This document shows positions 1-7,735 of a DNA stretch of 19,314 bases, piece by piece. The position numbers and the translations under genes are program-made. The DNA comes from JAYOFM01 sp038117225 (GTDB taxonomy: Bacteria > Pseudomonadota > Alphaproteobacteria > Rhodospirillales > Casp-alpha2): NCBI GenBank assembly GCA_038117225.1, contig JAYOFM010000076.1, positions 1 to 19,314 on the forward strand, in the 5' to 3' direction. Under the pieces are notes generated by a model. The model saw only the letters and a program-made list of their open reading frames with translations, was not told where the DNA came from and did not search any database. Every line of letters starts with the position of its first letter. Position 1 is the stretch's first letter.

Positions 1-649
1 GTTTCGGAAACAGTTTAAAGACGGCCGCCGTGATGATGCCAATCGTGCCCTCAGCGCCCATGAACAGATGCTTGAGGTCGTAGCCGGTGTTGTCCTTGCG
101 AAGGCTCCTGAGTCCATCCCAGATGCGGCCGTCGGGCAACACAACCTCGAGCCCGAGGACCAGATCGCGGGCGTTGCCGTAGCGCAGCACCTGCACACCG
201 CCGGCATTGGTCGATAAATTGCCGCCGATCCGGCAACTGCCCTCGGCGGCAAGGCTAAGCGGGAACAGCCGATCGACATCATCCGCGGCGGCCTGTACAT
301 CCGCGAGAATGCATCCGGCCTCGACGGTCATTGTTGAATTCACAGCGTCGATTGCGCGGATGGTGTTCATGCGTTCGGTGGAAATGACGACGCCGCCGTC
401 CGGCACGCCGCCACCGACAAGGCCGGTATTGCCACTTTGCGCCACCACCGCGACGCCGGCGCCATTGCAAGCGCTGACGACGCGCGCCAATTCTTCCGTC
501 GAGGCTGGTCGCACGACGAGGTCGCAATGGCCGCGCCACAAGCCGCGCCATTCCGTGATAAAGCGTTCCTTGCCGGCATCGTCGGAAATCATACCGGCCG
601 GACCGACGATGGCGTCGAGCGTTTGTTGAAGTTCGTTCACGGTCGTCAT
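1..649 (-). CDS. FAD-linked hydroxyacid dehydrogenase (D-2-hydroxyglutarate/D-lactate dehydrogenase type), 3' end cut by window
   Basis: Flavoenzyme expected to oxidise a D-2-hydroxyacid to the 2-oxoacid. The reading frame runs off the left edge, so only the first 216 residues are present. Reading the reverse strand gives a protein starting MTTVNELQQTLDAIVG. It carries the VAO/GlcD FAD-binding (PCMH-type) signature: QSGNTGLVGGG at about residues 71-81, IGGNLSTNAGG at 141-151 and KDNTGYDLKHLFMGAEGTIG at 185-204. Together these fit the D2HGDH/D-lactate dehydrogenase branch better than GlcD proper. The ATG at 647-649 is preceded by a strong GAGGAAGAAGG ribosome site. The gene lies 62 bp downstream of the SirB1-like gene on the same strand. 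The C-terminal substrate domain is outside the window, so the substrate cannot be named. Confidence 0.9.
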   Translation of the reverse strand, partial: MTTVNELQQTLDAIVGPAGMISDDAGKERFITEWRGLWRGHCDLVVRPASTEELARVVSACNGAGVAVVAQSGNTGLVGGGVPDGGVVISTERMNTIRAIDAVNSTMTVEAGCILADVQAAADDVDRLFPLSLAAEGSCRIGGNLSTNAGGVQVLRYGNARDLVLGLEVVLPDGRIWDGLRSLRKDNTGYDLKHLFMGAEGTIGIITAAVFKLFPK

Positions 650-711
650 GCCTTCTTCCTCATCGCCACGGATAGCACCGTTGGTGCGATGGCAAAAGGC
701 ATGGCGTGCGT

Positions 712-1560
712 TTAGTTGAGGCGGCGCTGCAACGTCTCAAGCAGGTGTTCGGCTTCCGGGTAGGCACCGGATGGATTGGCGTCGATGAGGGCGCGTAGCC
801 GCGCCGACGCGGCGCCGAGGCTACCGAGTTCGGCCTGAATCGCAGCGAGTTCGAGTACCAAACTGGCCTCTTCCGGTATCAGCAGTGTCATGGTTTCCAG
901 AACCTCGCCGGCGCGGCCCAGATCGCCGGCTCCGAGCGCGCGGAGTTTGATATTGTTCTGTAGCCTGGCGAGAATTCCGCGGTCGTCGACCGCAACGGTA
1001 AATTCCGGCGATAGCTCGGCATCGGCGCCGGCCATGGATTTGAGCAACTTCCTGAGGTCGGATGCTTCCATCACCTCGGCGCCGCGAAATGGATCGATGA
1101 TGATGCCGCCACCCGCGGTTTGCAGCTTGAGTAGAAAATGACTGGGGAAATTGATGCCGACGATGGGCCAGCCTTGGGCGCGGGCCGCGTGCATCACCAG
1201 GATGCCCAGGGCTACCGGCAGGCCCTTGCGACGGTCGATGACACGCATCAGATTGGCGTTCTGCATGTCGTCGTAGGTCTCGCCGTCGCCAGAATATCCA
1301 AAGGTCTTATAGACCCCGGCGCGAATTGCCTGGGCGCGAGCCTGTGGGCGGTCGCTGCCGGCGGCGGCGCCAGCGGTGGCGGCGGCCAGGTCTTTCAGGT
1401 GGTCCCGATAGGCCGCGAGGTCGACGCCAGGCTGGTCGAGCGCCGCCAGCGCGAGGGCAACCTCGGCGATGTCGGCGAGCCGTTCCGAACCGCTTCGCGC
1501 GGCCTGGCGAAGCATGTCCAGGTGTTGCCGGCGTTCGTCATCATCTAGCGAATCGTTCAT
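712..1560 (-). CDS. SirB1 family transglutaminase-like protein with C-terminal helical repeats
   Basis: A 282-residue protein of the SirB1 (Transglut_core2) family, whose biochemical function is not established. Residues about 25-100 are helical. The transglutaminase-like core follows, with RRKGLPVALGILVMHAARAQG at about 110-130, the His motif NFPSHFLLKL (His141) and IIIDPFRG (Asp156). The last 90 residues (LGAGDLGRAGEVLETM..., then AELGSLGAASARLRALID) look like TPR-type helix pairs, as is usual in the family. The whole protein contains no cysteine, so a Cys-His-Asp catalytic triad is impossible. It probably acts as a binding fold rather than a protease. The ATG start has no good ribosome site, and no better alternative was seen. 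It reads in the same direction as the FAD oxidase gene downstream. Confidence 0.85.
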   Translation of the reverse strand: MNDSLDDDERRQHLDMLRQAARSGSERLADIAEVALALAALDQPGVDLAAYRDHLKDLAAATAGAAAGSDRPQARAQAIRAGVYKTFGYSGDGETYDDMQNANLMRVIDRRKGLPVALGILVMHAARAQGWPIVGINFPSHFLLKLQTAGGGIIIDPFRGAEVMEASDLRKLLKSMAGADAELSPEFTVAVDDRGILARLQNNIKLRALGAGDLGRAGEVLETMTLLIPEEASLVLELAAIQAELGSLGAASARLRALIDANPSGAYPEAEHLLETLQRRLN

Positions 1561-1619
1561 GCGAGCAGTCTAGCGTTCCTTGCGTTCAGGTAACAGCATT
1601 GACCGCAGCACAGGGACGA

Positions 1620-2438
1620 CTACTGGGGTGCATCCGTACGTTCACCGCCATGGGGCACCTTAAAATAACCGCTTGGCGAGACACCGAACGCGCGCTTAAA
1701 CATTGCACTGAAGGCGCTGGGGCTATCGTAACCGAGATCCAACGCCACCATCGTGACCGGTGCGCCGGCGGCCAGCCGTTCCAGCGCCGCCAGTAGCCGG
1801 GCCTGTTGGCGCCAGGTGCCAAATGTCATGCCCAGGTCACGATGGAACAGACGCGCCAACGTGCGGGCGCTGGCGCCGGCGTGGCGCGCCCAGTCGGCGA
1901 GGCGGCGACTGTCGGCCGGATCAGCGGCTAGAGTTTCCGTGATCCGTTGCAAGCGCGGGTCGGTCGGCATCGGCAGATGCAGCGGCGTCGCCGGCAGCGT
2001 TTCGATACGATCCAAGAGCACCGCCATCAGTCGGCCATCGGCACCTTCCGGGTCATAATTGACTGGCAGTCCCTCCGCTTCGCGAATCAGTTCCCGCATC
2101 AGCGGAGACACGGTGACGACGACGCAGTCCGTCGGCAGACGCGCTCGGGCGTCTGCGCGGATGAACACGTTGCGCATGCGGATTGCCGTTCGCGCCATGG
2201 TCCGGTGGCGGGTCGCCGCCGGCACCCAGACGGCGCGGGCCGGTGGGATGACCCAGACGCCGGCCACGGTTTCAATCGCCATGACGCCGGCCTCCGCATA
2301 AATCAACTGCCCCCGTTCATGCATGTGCCAGCCGGTATCATGCCCCAGCGGATGGTCCACGGGCACCACTTCCACCGGCCGATCGCCGGTGGTCATATCG
2401 ACGACGCGCGCCGCTGACGGGATCACTGATGGCATCAT
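1620..2438 (-). CDS. AraC family transcriptional regulator with N-terminal cupin domain (NimR-like layout)
   Basis: DNA-binding regulator of 272 residues from the ATG at 2438. A TTG at 2447 would add three residues and an ATG at 2435 would remove one; none has a good ribosome site. Residues about 25-95 form an AraC-binding/cupin domain, with GWHMHERGQLIYAEAG giving the typical His-rich strand and then WVIPPARAVWVPAATRH. Residues about 175-262 hold the double helix-turn-helix: RLADWARHAGASARTLARLF, then VALDLGYDSPSAFSAMFKRAFGVSP followed by GYF. The gene is divergent from an MFS transporter, the same arrangement as E. coli nimR-nimT. It therefore probably controls that transporter and itself. 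The inducer is unknown. Confidence 0.9.
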   Translation of the reverse strand: MMPSVIPSAARVVDMTTGDRPVEVVPVDHPLGHDTGWHMHERGQLIYAEAGVMAIETVAGVWVIPPARAVWVPAATRHRTMARTAIRMRNVFIRADARARLPTDCVVVTVSPLMRELIREAEGLPVNYDPEGADGRLMAVLLDRIETLPATPLHLPMPTDPRLQRITETLAADPADSRRLADWARHAGASARTLARLFHRDLGMTFGTWRQQARLLAALERLAAGAPVTMVALDLGYDSPSAFSAMFKRAFGVSPSGYFKVPHGGERTDAPQ

Positions 2439-2556
2439 CACGCTCAAATTACACGTGGCAGATTCTCGATATTAATTGACATTCTATCGCAGGATTGTCG
2501 AGCGTGAACGCGCTAAAAGGAAATCTCGCCGGAACACGCCCCGAGGAACCGTCGCC
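2439..2556. promoter_or_regulatory. Divergent control region between the AraC regulator and MFS transporter genes
   Basis: This 118-bp gap must hold the promoters of both divergent genes. A perfect -35 hexamer TTGACA on the plus strand lies at 2476-2481, but the position 17 bp downstream (CGAGCG) is a very poor -10 box, which would fit an activator-dependent promoter. The near-identical direct repeats GATTCTCGAT (2461-2470) and GATTGTCGAG (2493-2502) lie 32 bp apart and flank the -35. A third related element, ATTCTATCG, starts at 2482. AraC-type regulators often bind such direct repeats. This is pattern reading only, with no experimental support. Confidence 0.35.
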
Positions 2557-3753
2557 ATGTATCGTTTAGACCGCTGCAGCGTTCAGTTCATGTTCATGAA
2601 CATTGGCCATCTCTATGACCACCTGTTCATGCTGCTTTATGCGACGGCCGTTGTGGCGATTCAGAAGGCACCGGGATTCGAGGGTAGCTACGGTTTCCTG
2701 CTGGCGCTATCGACGTGGTGCTTCATCGCTTTCGGCGCCGGTTCATTGCCGTCCGGCTGGCTTGGCGACCGTTGGAGCCGCCCCGGCATGATGGTGATTT
2801 TTTTCATAGGGATCGGCACCGCTTCGATATTGACGGGACTGGCCGAAGGTCCGGTGAGCCTTGCGGTCGGGCTGCTGACCATCGGTATCTTTGCCTCGAT
2901 CTATCATCCGGTCGGCATCGCCATGGTTGCCGATAACGCGCGGTCATTGGGTAAGGAACTCGGCATCAATGGGGTGTTCGGCAACATCGGCGTGGCACTA
3001 GCGGCGGTATCGGCCGGCTTTTTGACGGATCTGATCAGCTGGCGGGCCGCGTTCATCGTGCCGGGTATTCTTTCGATCGTGACGGGATTGGCCTACTGGC
3101 AGTTCCTGCGCTGGGCGCCGGAAGGACACAGGCAGCAGAAACCGAACAAAGCAATCGACGCGTCGCGGGCGGAAATCAAGCGGGTGCTGATCATCGTCGT
3201 CGCCGCAACGATCTTTGGGACTCTGATCTTCAATGCCACCACGGTGTCGCTACCGAAAGTGCTGGCCGACCGCCTCGGCGATCTGGCAACGACGACCTCG
3301 GCGGTCGGGTCATGGAGTTTTGTCGTGTTCCTGATCGCCGCGGTAGCGCAGATCATCGTCGGTCATATGCTTGATCGATATCCGCTGAAGCCGGTCTATG
3401 TTCTGGTGGTGGCGTTGCAGGTGCCGGCGCTGATCATCGCCGCGCATGCGTTCGGCGCCAGCATGATTGGGGCATCCATCGCCGTTATGTTCGTTGTATT
3501 CGGCACGATCCCGATCCACGACACCATCATCGCCCGCTACGCGACACCCGAATGGCGGGGCCGTGTCTATGCGGTGAAATATCTGGTCGGACTTGGTGTT
3601 GCCGCGTCGGCGGTGCCGTTGGTGGCGTGGCTTTACGATTCGACCGGCGGGTTCGAATCCATGTTCCTGCTGCTGTCGGTTTCGGCGGCGGCGGTAACCG
3701 TCTGCGCGCTATGCATGCCATCGCGCCGCGCGATCGCGCAACCGGCGGGATAG
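2557..3753 (+). CDS. MFS transporter, fosmidomycin-resistance (Fsr)-like exporter
   Basis: Integral inner-membrane transporter of 398 residues with about 12 predicted membrane segments. The N-terminal half shows the MFS loop 2-3 motif (LPSGWLGDRWSRPG) and the signature IYHPVGIAMVADNARSLGKE followed by INGVFGNIGVALAA. This resembles the YHP...G.AQS...VGGNFG region of Fsr-type drug exporters. I placed the start at ATG 2557 because GAGGAA at 2543-2548 lies 8 nt upstream. A TTG at 2476 in the same frame would add a very basic 27-residue tail and lacks this support. Its divergent AraC neighbour suggests inducible expression. The stop codon is one base from the stop of the convergent exonuclease gene. 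The transported compound is unknown; drug or organic-acid efflux is the likeliest role. Confidence 0.88.
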   Translation: MYRLDRCSVQFMFMNIGHLYDHLFMLLYATAVVAIQKAPGFEGSYGFLLALSTWCFIAFGAGSLPSGWLGDRWSRPGMMVIFFIGIGTASILTGLAEGPVSLAVGLLTIGIFASIYHPVGIAMVADNARSLGKELGINGVFGNIGVALAAVSAGFLTDLISWRAAFIVPGILSIVTGLAYWQFLRWAPEGHRQQKPNKAIDASRAEIKRVLIIVVAATIFGTLIFNATTVSLPKVLADRLGDLATTTSAVGSWSFVVFLIAAVAQIIVGHMLDRYPLKPVYVLVVALQVPALIIAAHAFGASMIGASIAVMFVVFGTIPIHDTIIARYATPEWRGRVYAVKYLVGLGVAASAVPLVAWLYDSTGGFESMFLLLSVSAAAVTVCALCMPSRRAIAQPAG

Positions 3754-3754
3754 A

Positions 3755-4321
3755 TCAAAACGCGCCGTCGCGTCGCATTATCCGGAAAGCCTCGGCGATG
3801 CAGCGGCTGTCGCCGAGGGCGTCGTGAGCATTTCCTAGGCGTGGAAAACCCATGACATCCGGAAGGCTGCCGCTTTCTAATGTCGATATGTCGGCGCCGA
3901 TGTGTCGCGCGACGACAACTCGAGCATCGTCGAACAATGTGTCAGCGAAGGGCATGTCGATGCCGTTCATTTCACAATTGAGCGCCAACGTTGTCTCATC
4001 GCCGCCGAACGACCAGATGCGGTTTGCCCCGTCGAACAGGTTTCGCAGGCGGTCGAGCGCGTCGGTAAATGTTTCGTTCGTTTCGTCTACCTGACGCTGC
4101 GTGATACCTGTCAAATCCTTGAAATATTGGCTGAGAACCGGATTGAGATGCGGTCTGATTACGACGTTCAACGCCGCCAATTCTTCAAGCTCCGGAGTAT
4201 CGGCTAATCGCACTGCGCCAATCTGAACGATTTCCTTGGCTTCTCCTGGGCCTTGCCACTGGCGTGCCATCGATCCTTCCCAGGCCGTCCATTCCATGTC
4301 GAAGATTGCGATTGTCGTCAT
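3755..4321 (-). CDS. DEDDh 3'-5' exonuclease (KapD/ERI-1-like)
   Basis: A 188-residue single-domain nuclease expected to remove nucleotides from 3' ends of RNA or DNA using two metal ions. All catalytic residues are visible: FDMEWT gives Asp8 and Glu10, IWSFGGDETTL gives Asp108, and NAHDALGDSRCIAEA gives His166 and Asp171. The WT after DME, the QIGAV strand and the FKDLTGITQRQVD segment resemble KapD/ERI-1 exonucleases more than the DnaQ proofreading subunit or oligoribonuclease. It is the last gene of a three-gene operon. Its ATG overlaps the stop of the Sua5 gene by four bases (ATGA), implying coupled translation. Whether its substrate is RNA or DNA cannot be read from the sequence. Confidence 0.88.
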   Translation of the reverse strand: MTTIAIFDMEWTAWEGSMARQWQGPGEAKEIVQIGAVRLADTPELEELAALNVVIRPHLNPVLSQYFKDLTGITQRQVDETNETFTDALDRLRNLFDGANRIWSFGGDETTLALNCEMNGIDMPFADTLFDDARVVVARHIGADISTLESGSLPDVMGFPRLGNAHDALGDSRCIAEAFRIMRRDGAF

Positions 4322-5274
4322 CGGTGAGCCGCCCGCCGAAGACGGTCGTTGATGGCGCGGCCAAGGCCGTGGTCGGGGATCGGCATGACGGCGATACAGG
4401 TGTGCCCCTCAGCGTCGGCGGTATGCAACAGGGCGAACAAATTGGCTGCGGCTTCGATGAGGTCGCCCGTGGGGCTTAGATTCAGGCGGCATGAGACCGC
4501 CGGGCCAAAACCGATCAGTACCGCGCCATCCTCGGCGGTGTTCGCGTCGAGTCGCAGGGGAGTTGTCGGGGCATAGTGACTTTCGAGCATCCCGGGAGAG
4601 CGGGGGGAACTCGTTCTATCGTCGCCCTCTGTCAGCGAGCCGACGATGTTCGCGATATCCTCCGCCGTGACGCCGCCTGGCCGTAAAAGGGTGACGGTAT
4701 CCGTCGTGCAATCGACGACCGTCGATTCAAGGCCGACGCGGCATGGCCCGTCGTCGAGGATCAATGTCGGTCCACCGTCCGCTGCCGTCGGTAGCGACTG
4801 AAATACGTGCCGAGCCGTTGTTGGACTGACCGCGCCGGAGCGATTGGCACTGGGGGCGGCGATCGGCCGTTCGGCGGCCTTCAACAATGCATGCCCAATC
4901 GGATGGTCGGGAACCCTGAGCGCGACCGTGTCCAGGCCGGCGCTGACCAGATGCGATAACCCGCTGTCCGTCGCTCGCGGAACGACCAGCGTTAACGCGC
5001 CCGGCCAGAAGGCGGCGGCGACGGCTTCCGCTCGATCATTGAGAACGCCGTACCGCCGCGCCGTTGTCACATTGGGTACATGCACAATTAGTGGATTGAA
5101 GTGCGGGCGACCCTTGGCCGCGAAGATGCGTGCGACGGCGTCCTCTTGGGTCGCGTCGGCGCCAAGGCCGTAAACCGTTTCAGTTGGGAAGGCGACCAAC
5201 TTGCCGATACGGATCAGGCGCGCCGCCTCGGCGATGGAGGATTCATCGGCCGGAACGATCGACGTGTCGATCAT
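4318..5274 (-). CDS. tsaC: L-threonylcarbamoyladenylate synthase, long Sua5/TsaC type
   Basis: Makes threonylcarbamoyl-AMP from threonine, bicarbonate and ATP, the first step of t6A37 modification of ANN-decoding tRNAs. The YrdC domain covers about residues 10-200: FPTETVYGLG (29-38), the KGRP loop (54-57) with FNPLIVHV, WPGALTLV (90-97), PSANRSG (141-147), DDGPCRVGLESTVVD (174-188) and LLRPG. The SPGMLESHYAP linker (226-236) and a further 80-residue C-terminal domain identify the 318-residue Sua5 long form rather than the roughly 190-residue TsaC. The ATG overlaps the stop of cysQ by four bases (ATGA), and its own stop overlaps the exonuclease start in the same way. It is probably essential. 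Confidence 0.96.
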   Translation of the reverse strand: MIDTSIVPADESSIAEAARLIRIGKLVAFPTETVYGLGADATQEDAVARIFAAKGRPHFNPLIVHVPNVTTARRYGVLNDRAEAVAAAFWPGALTLVVPRATDSGLSHLVSAGLDTVALRVPDHPIGHALLKAAERPIAAPSANRSGAVSPTTARHVFQSLPTAADGGPTLILDDGPCRVGLESTVVDCTTDTVTLLRPGGVTAEDIANIVGSLTEGDDRTSSPRSPGMLESHYAPTTPLRLDANTAEDGAVLIGFGPAVSCRLNLSPTGDLIEAAANLFALLHTADAEGHTCIAVMPIPDHGLGRAINDRLRRAAHR

Positions 5275-6059
5275 GTGTTCCCAGGCAGCACGCCAGGGCC
5301 GGCGGCAACGAAGTGCGGGTTCTCGAAACCCGGTTTTCCGTACCGCAGCGTCGCGCCGTCAATCCCCTGCACAATACCACCGGCGAATTTCAGCACCGCG
5401 TGCGCCGCCGCGGTATCCCATTCCATGGTCCGTCCCATACGTGGGTAGATGTCCGCCTGACCCGCGGCGATACGACAGAACTTTAGCGAACTGCCGGCAC
5501 TGACCTTATGGGCGATCTTGAAATCGGCCAGGAATCCATCGACCTCGGGTGTCGCGTGCGAACGACTGACATAGGCGGTCATGCCGCCGGTGGGCGCCGC
5601 GCGGCAAGAGATAGCGGTCGGCGCGTCATCGCCGATACGGGAAAATACGCCGCCGGCGCTGCCCCAGTAGGTTTCCTTTATGGCCGGGCAATGGACGACC
5701 CCCAGGACGGGTGTGCCGTGTTCGATCAATGCGATATTGACGGTGAACTCGCCGTTGCGGCTGATGAATTCCTTGGTGCCGTCGAGCGGATCGACAAGCC
5801 AGAACGCACTCCCGGAGACCTCTGGTACATCGCCCTGGGAAAAGTGTTCCTCGCTGACGATGGGGTAGGCATCGGTCAAGCCGACGCGAATTGAATGCAG
5901 GATCAACTCCTCTGCGGCCTTGTCGGCCTCTGTGACCGGGCTCGCGTCCGCTTTCGTCTCGACGGCGAAATCGGTACCGTAAATGCGCATGATCTCGGCG
6001 CCGGCACGTATGGCGATGTCGGCGACTTGTTCGACGAAGCCGAGACCGATACTGAGCAT
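5271..6059 (-). CDS. cysQ: 3'(2'),5'-bisphosphate nucleotidase CysQ
   Basis: Inositol-monophosphatase-family enzyme of 262 residues that removes the 3' phosphate of adenosine 3',5'-bisphosphate (pAp) and PAPS. It detoxifies the by-product of sulfate assimilation and of phosphopantetheine transfer. Metal-site motifs are complete: VTEAD (42-46), IVSEEHF (67-73), WLVDPLDGTKEFI (87-99, with the KEF typical of CysQ) and MEWDTAAAHAVL (212-223, Asp215). The ATG at 6059 has a GGAAGGAA ribosome site at 6067-6074. It is the first gene of the operon with Sua5 and the exonuclease, and its stop overlaps the next start (ATGA). No sulfate-assimilation genes are nearby, so its placement may relate to RNA turnover instead. 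Confidence 0.95.
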   Translation of the reverse strand: MLSIGLGFVEQVADIAIRAGAEIMRIYGTDFAVETKADASPVTEADKAAEELILHSIRVGLTDAYPIVSEEHFSQGDVPEVSGSAFWLVDPLDGTKEFISRNGEFTVNIALIEHGTPVLGVVHCPAIKETYWGSAGGVFSRIGDDAPTAISCRAAPTGGMTAYVSRSHATPEVDGFLADFKIAHKVSAGSSLKFCRIAAGQADIYPRMGRTMEWDTAAAHAVLKFAGGIVQGIDGATLRYGKPGFENPHFVAAGPGVLPGNT

Positions 6060-6156
6060 GGTGATGTTCCTTCCAAGGCCTTCTATGACGCGACGGCGCG
6101 GCGATTGTCACCGCCGACGGCGGGATGTCAAACGATGGTGCTGGTTTATCAAAAGC

Positions 6157-7662
6157 CTACGCGCGTCCCTGCCAGATATCCGCGGGATTAGCGTAGTCGG
6201 ACGACTTCTTTTCCTCGGCGATGAAACGCCACGCCTTGAAGTCGTCGGACCAATGATCCGGCGTCATGCCGGCCTTGGCCTTGAGATGCTGCAGAAATTG
6301 ATCGGCCGTCGGCAGCTGTTCCCAGACCGACGGCAGGAATAGCGCTCGCTTGCCGCCGTCGGCGATGACGAGGCCGTCGATGCCCGGTCGCAGTTGTGCC
6401 AACAGATCCGCTTGGCTGGTGACGGGAAACGGCGTCTGCGGGCTGAGAACCGAGATCGATAGCGTCAGGTTCTTTAGTTCAGGCGCGGTCAGCGGTTTGA
6501 ACCTTGGATCCTTGAAAGCCGATTTGAACGCATTGTCGACGACATCGACGACGAGCGGCCGATGGGCCTGCGGCGAGCCGATGCAGCCGCGCAGACGGGG
6601 GCCATGCTTAAGCGTGACGAAGCAGGCGCGGTTGTCGCGCAACTCCTGCGGAAACTTGCCATTAACCGCTTTCGGTGGAGCGCCCTGATCGAGACCATGC
6701 AACACGGAGGACGCCGCCAATTGGATCAGCAGATCACCGTGTTGCGCCAGCAAGGCCTTGGTCGCGGCTTCGAAGTCGGCGCTCGTGTCGGCTTCTGCCT
6801 TCGGTGTGCCGACGCGGATTGCAACCGACGGGGCCGAATTCCGAGGCGCAGTCGGTTTCGACGGGGTGGTGCCTTCGGTGAATATCCAGGACCCGTAGCC
6901 AACGACCTTGTCCTTCTTTCCCGCCGTATCGCCGGAATTGCGTAAATCGACGGTCTCGACGCCCATGCCGCGGCGTTCGGCGATCCGCAACAGGCCGCTG
7001 ACTGGGAAACGGCCGCAGGCGCCGTCTCGTTCGATCGCGCTGGGATCGAGGTTCTCGATCGCCGCGCACGTCCGCTGATCAATCGCCTGCGCGCTGGCGT
7101 AATCCAGATAGTGGCTGAGATCGGAGCTGACGACGATCAAGGTTTCCTCGCCGCCCCACAGGCGCTCCAGGACATCGGCGACGTCATCGGCCGATGCCTG
7201 TCCGACGACAAGCGGTACTAAGGTAAATTCGTCGAGCAGCATTTGCAGAAACGGGATATGGACTTCCAGGCTGTGCTCCTGCGCATGGGTATCGTCAAAA
7301 ATTTCGACCTGCGGCATGTCGAGAATTGCCGTCGCGGCGTCTTTATCGAGCGGGACGCGACCCAACGGCGTCTCGAAGAAATCGGCGCCCGAAAGGGCGA
7401 GACCGTTGACCGCGACCCGATGGCACGGCCCCAACAGCACAACGCGGCGGATACGGTGGGCAATCGGGCGTAGCCGCGCGTAGGCCATCGCGGCGATAGC
7501 ACCGGAATAGACGTAACCCGCGTGTGGCGCGATGATCGCCTTCGGCGGCGGCGCGTCGGTGTCAGGGACATGATCGATGAAATTCCGCACCGTGGCGGTC
7601 AATTCGGCGGTGTCCTTCGGATAGAAAAATCCGGCCACTGCCGCCGCTCTGATCGAAGTCAT
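6157..7662 (-). CDS. amrB: AmmeMemoRadiSam proteins B and A fused: MEMO domain plus AMMECR1 domain
   Basis: A 501-residue fusion of two otherwise separate components of a system of unknown biochemical role. Residues 4 to about 265 are the MEMO domain: GFFYP (11-15), IIAPHAGYVYSG (43-54), LLGPCHR (76-82), AQEHSLEVHIPFLQ (127-140), VVSSDLSHYLD (177-187), GACGRFPV (214-221) and VVGYGSW. His47, His81 and Cys216 match by motif the His-His-Cys metal site described for MEMO1. A linker rich in Pro, Thr and Ala follows (266-295). The AMMECR1 domain fills 296-501, with its hallmark LRGCIGSPQAHRPL at 357-370 and DPRFKPLTAPEL. I chose the ATG at 7662, which has GGAGG at 7673-7677; an in-frame ATG at 7686 would add eight residues. 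The radical SAM partner is divergent, with 73 bp between the starts. Confidence 0.93.
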   Translation of the reverse strand: MTSIRAAAVAGFFYPKDTAELTATVRNFIDHVPDTDAPPPKAIIAPHAGYVYSGAIAAMAYARLRPIAHRIRRVVLLGPCHRVAVNGLALSGADFFETPLGRVPLDKDAATAILDMPQVEIFDDTHAQEHSLEVHIPFLQMLLDEFTLVPLVVGQASADDVADVLERLWGGEETLIVVSSDLSHYLDYASAQAIDQRTCAAIENLDPSAIERDGACGRFPVSGLLRIAERRGMGVETVDLRNSGDTAGKKDKVVGYGSWIFTEGTTPSKPTAPRNSAPSVAIRVGTPKAEADTSADFEAATKALLAQHGDLLIQLAASSVLHGLDQGAPPKAVNGKFPQELRDNRACFVTLKHGPRLRGCIGSPQAHRPLVVDVVDNAFKSAFKDPRFKPLTAPELKNLTLSISVLSPQTPFPVTSQADLLAQLRPGIDGLVIADGGKRALFLPSVWEQLPTADQFLQHLKAKAGMTPDHWSDDFKAWRFIAEEKKSSDYANPADIWQGRA

Positions 7663-7735
7663 GGGATTCGGCCCTCCACCCGTCATATACTAGTCTATTC
7701 CACGCGGGCGTTGTGACGAAAGAGGGTGGCTGGTT
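7663..7735. promoter_or_regulatory. Short divergent promoter region of the AmmeMemoRadiSam genes
   Basis: These 73 bp separate the start codons of the MEMO-AMMECR1 fusion and the radical SAM enzyme, so promoters for both must lie here or inside the genes. It contains the GGAGG ribosome site of the fusion (7673-7677, minus strand) and AGAGGGTGG for amrS (7721-7729, plus strand). An AT-richer patch around 7684-7697 (catatactagtctat) could serve as a -10 region. I see no convincing -35/-10 pair or operator. Confidence 0.35.

Noticed and set aside
207..715. Plus-strand frames covering the first 700 bases
   Set aside because: The true gene here is the minus-strand FAD dehydrogenase, which lacks a stop inside the window; its family motifs decide the case.
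6111..6123. CCGCCGACGGCGG palindrome between cysQ and the AMMECR1 fusion as a terminator
   Set aside because: Only a 4-bp stem remains if a realistic loop is allowed, there is no U-tract, and GC-rich short palindromes are expected by chance here.
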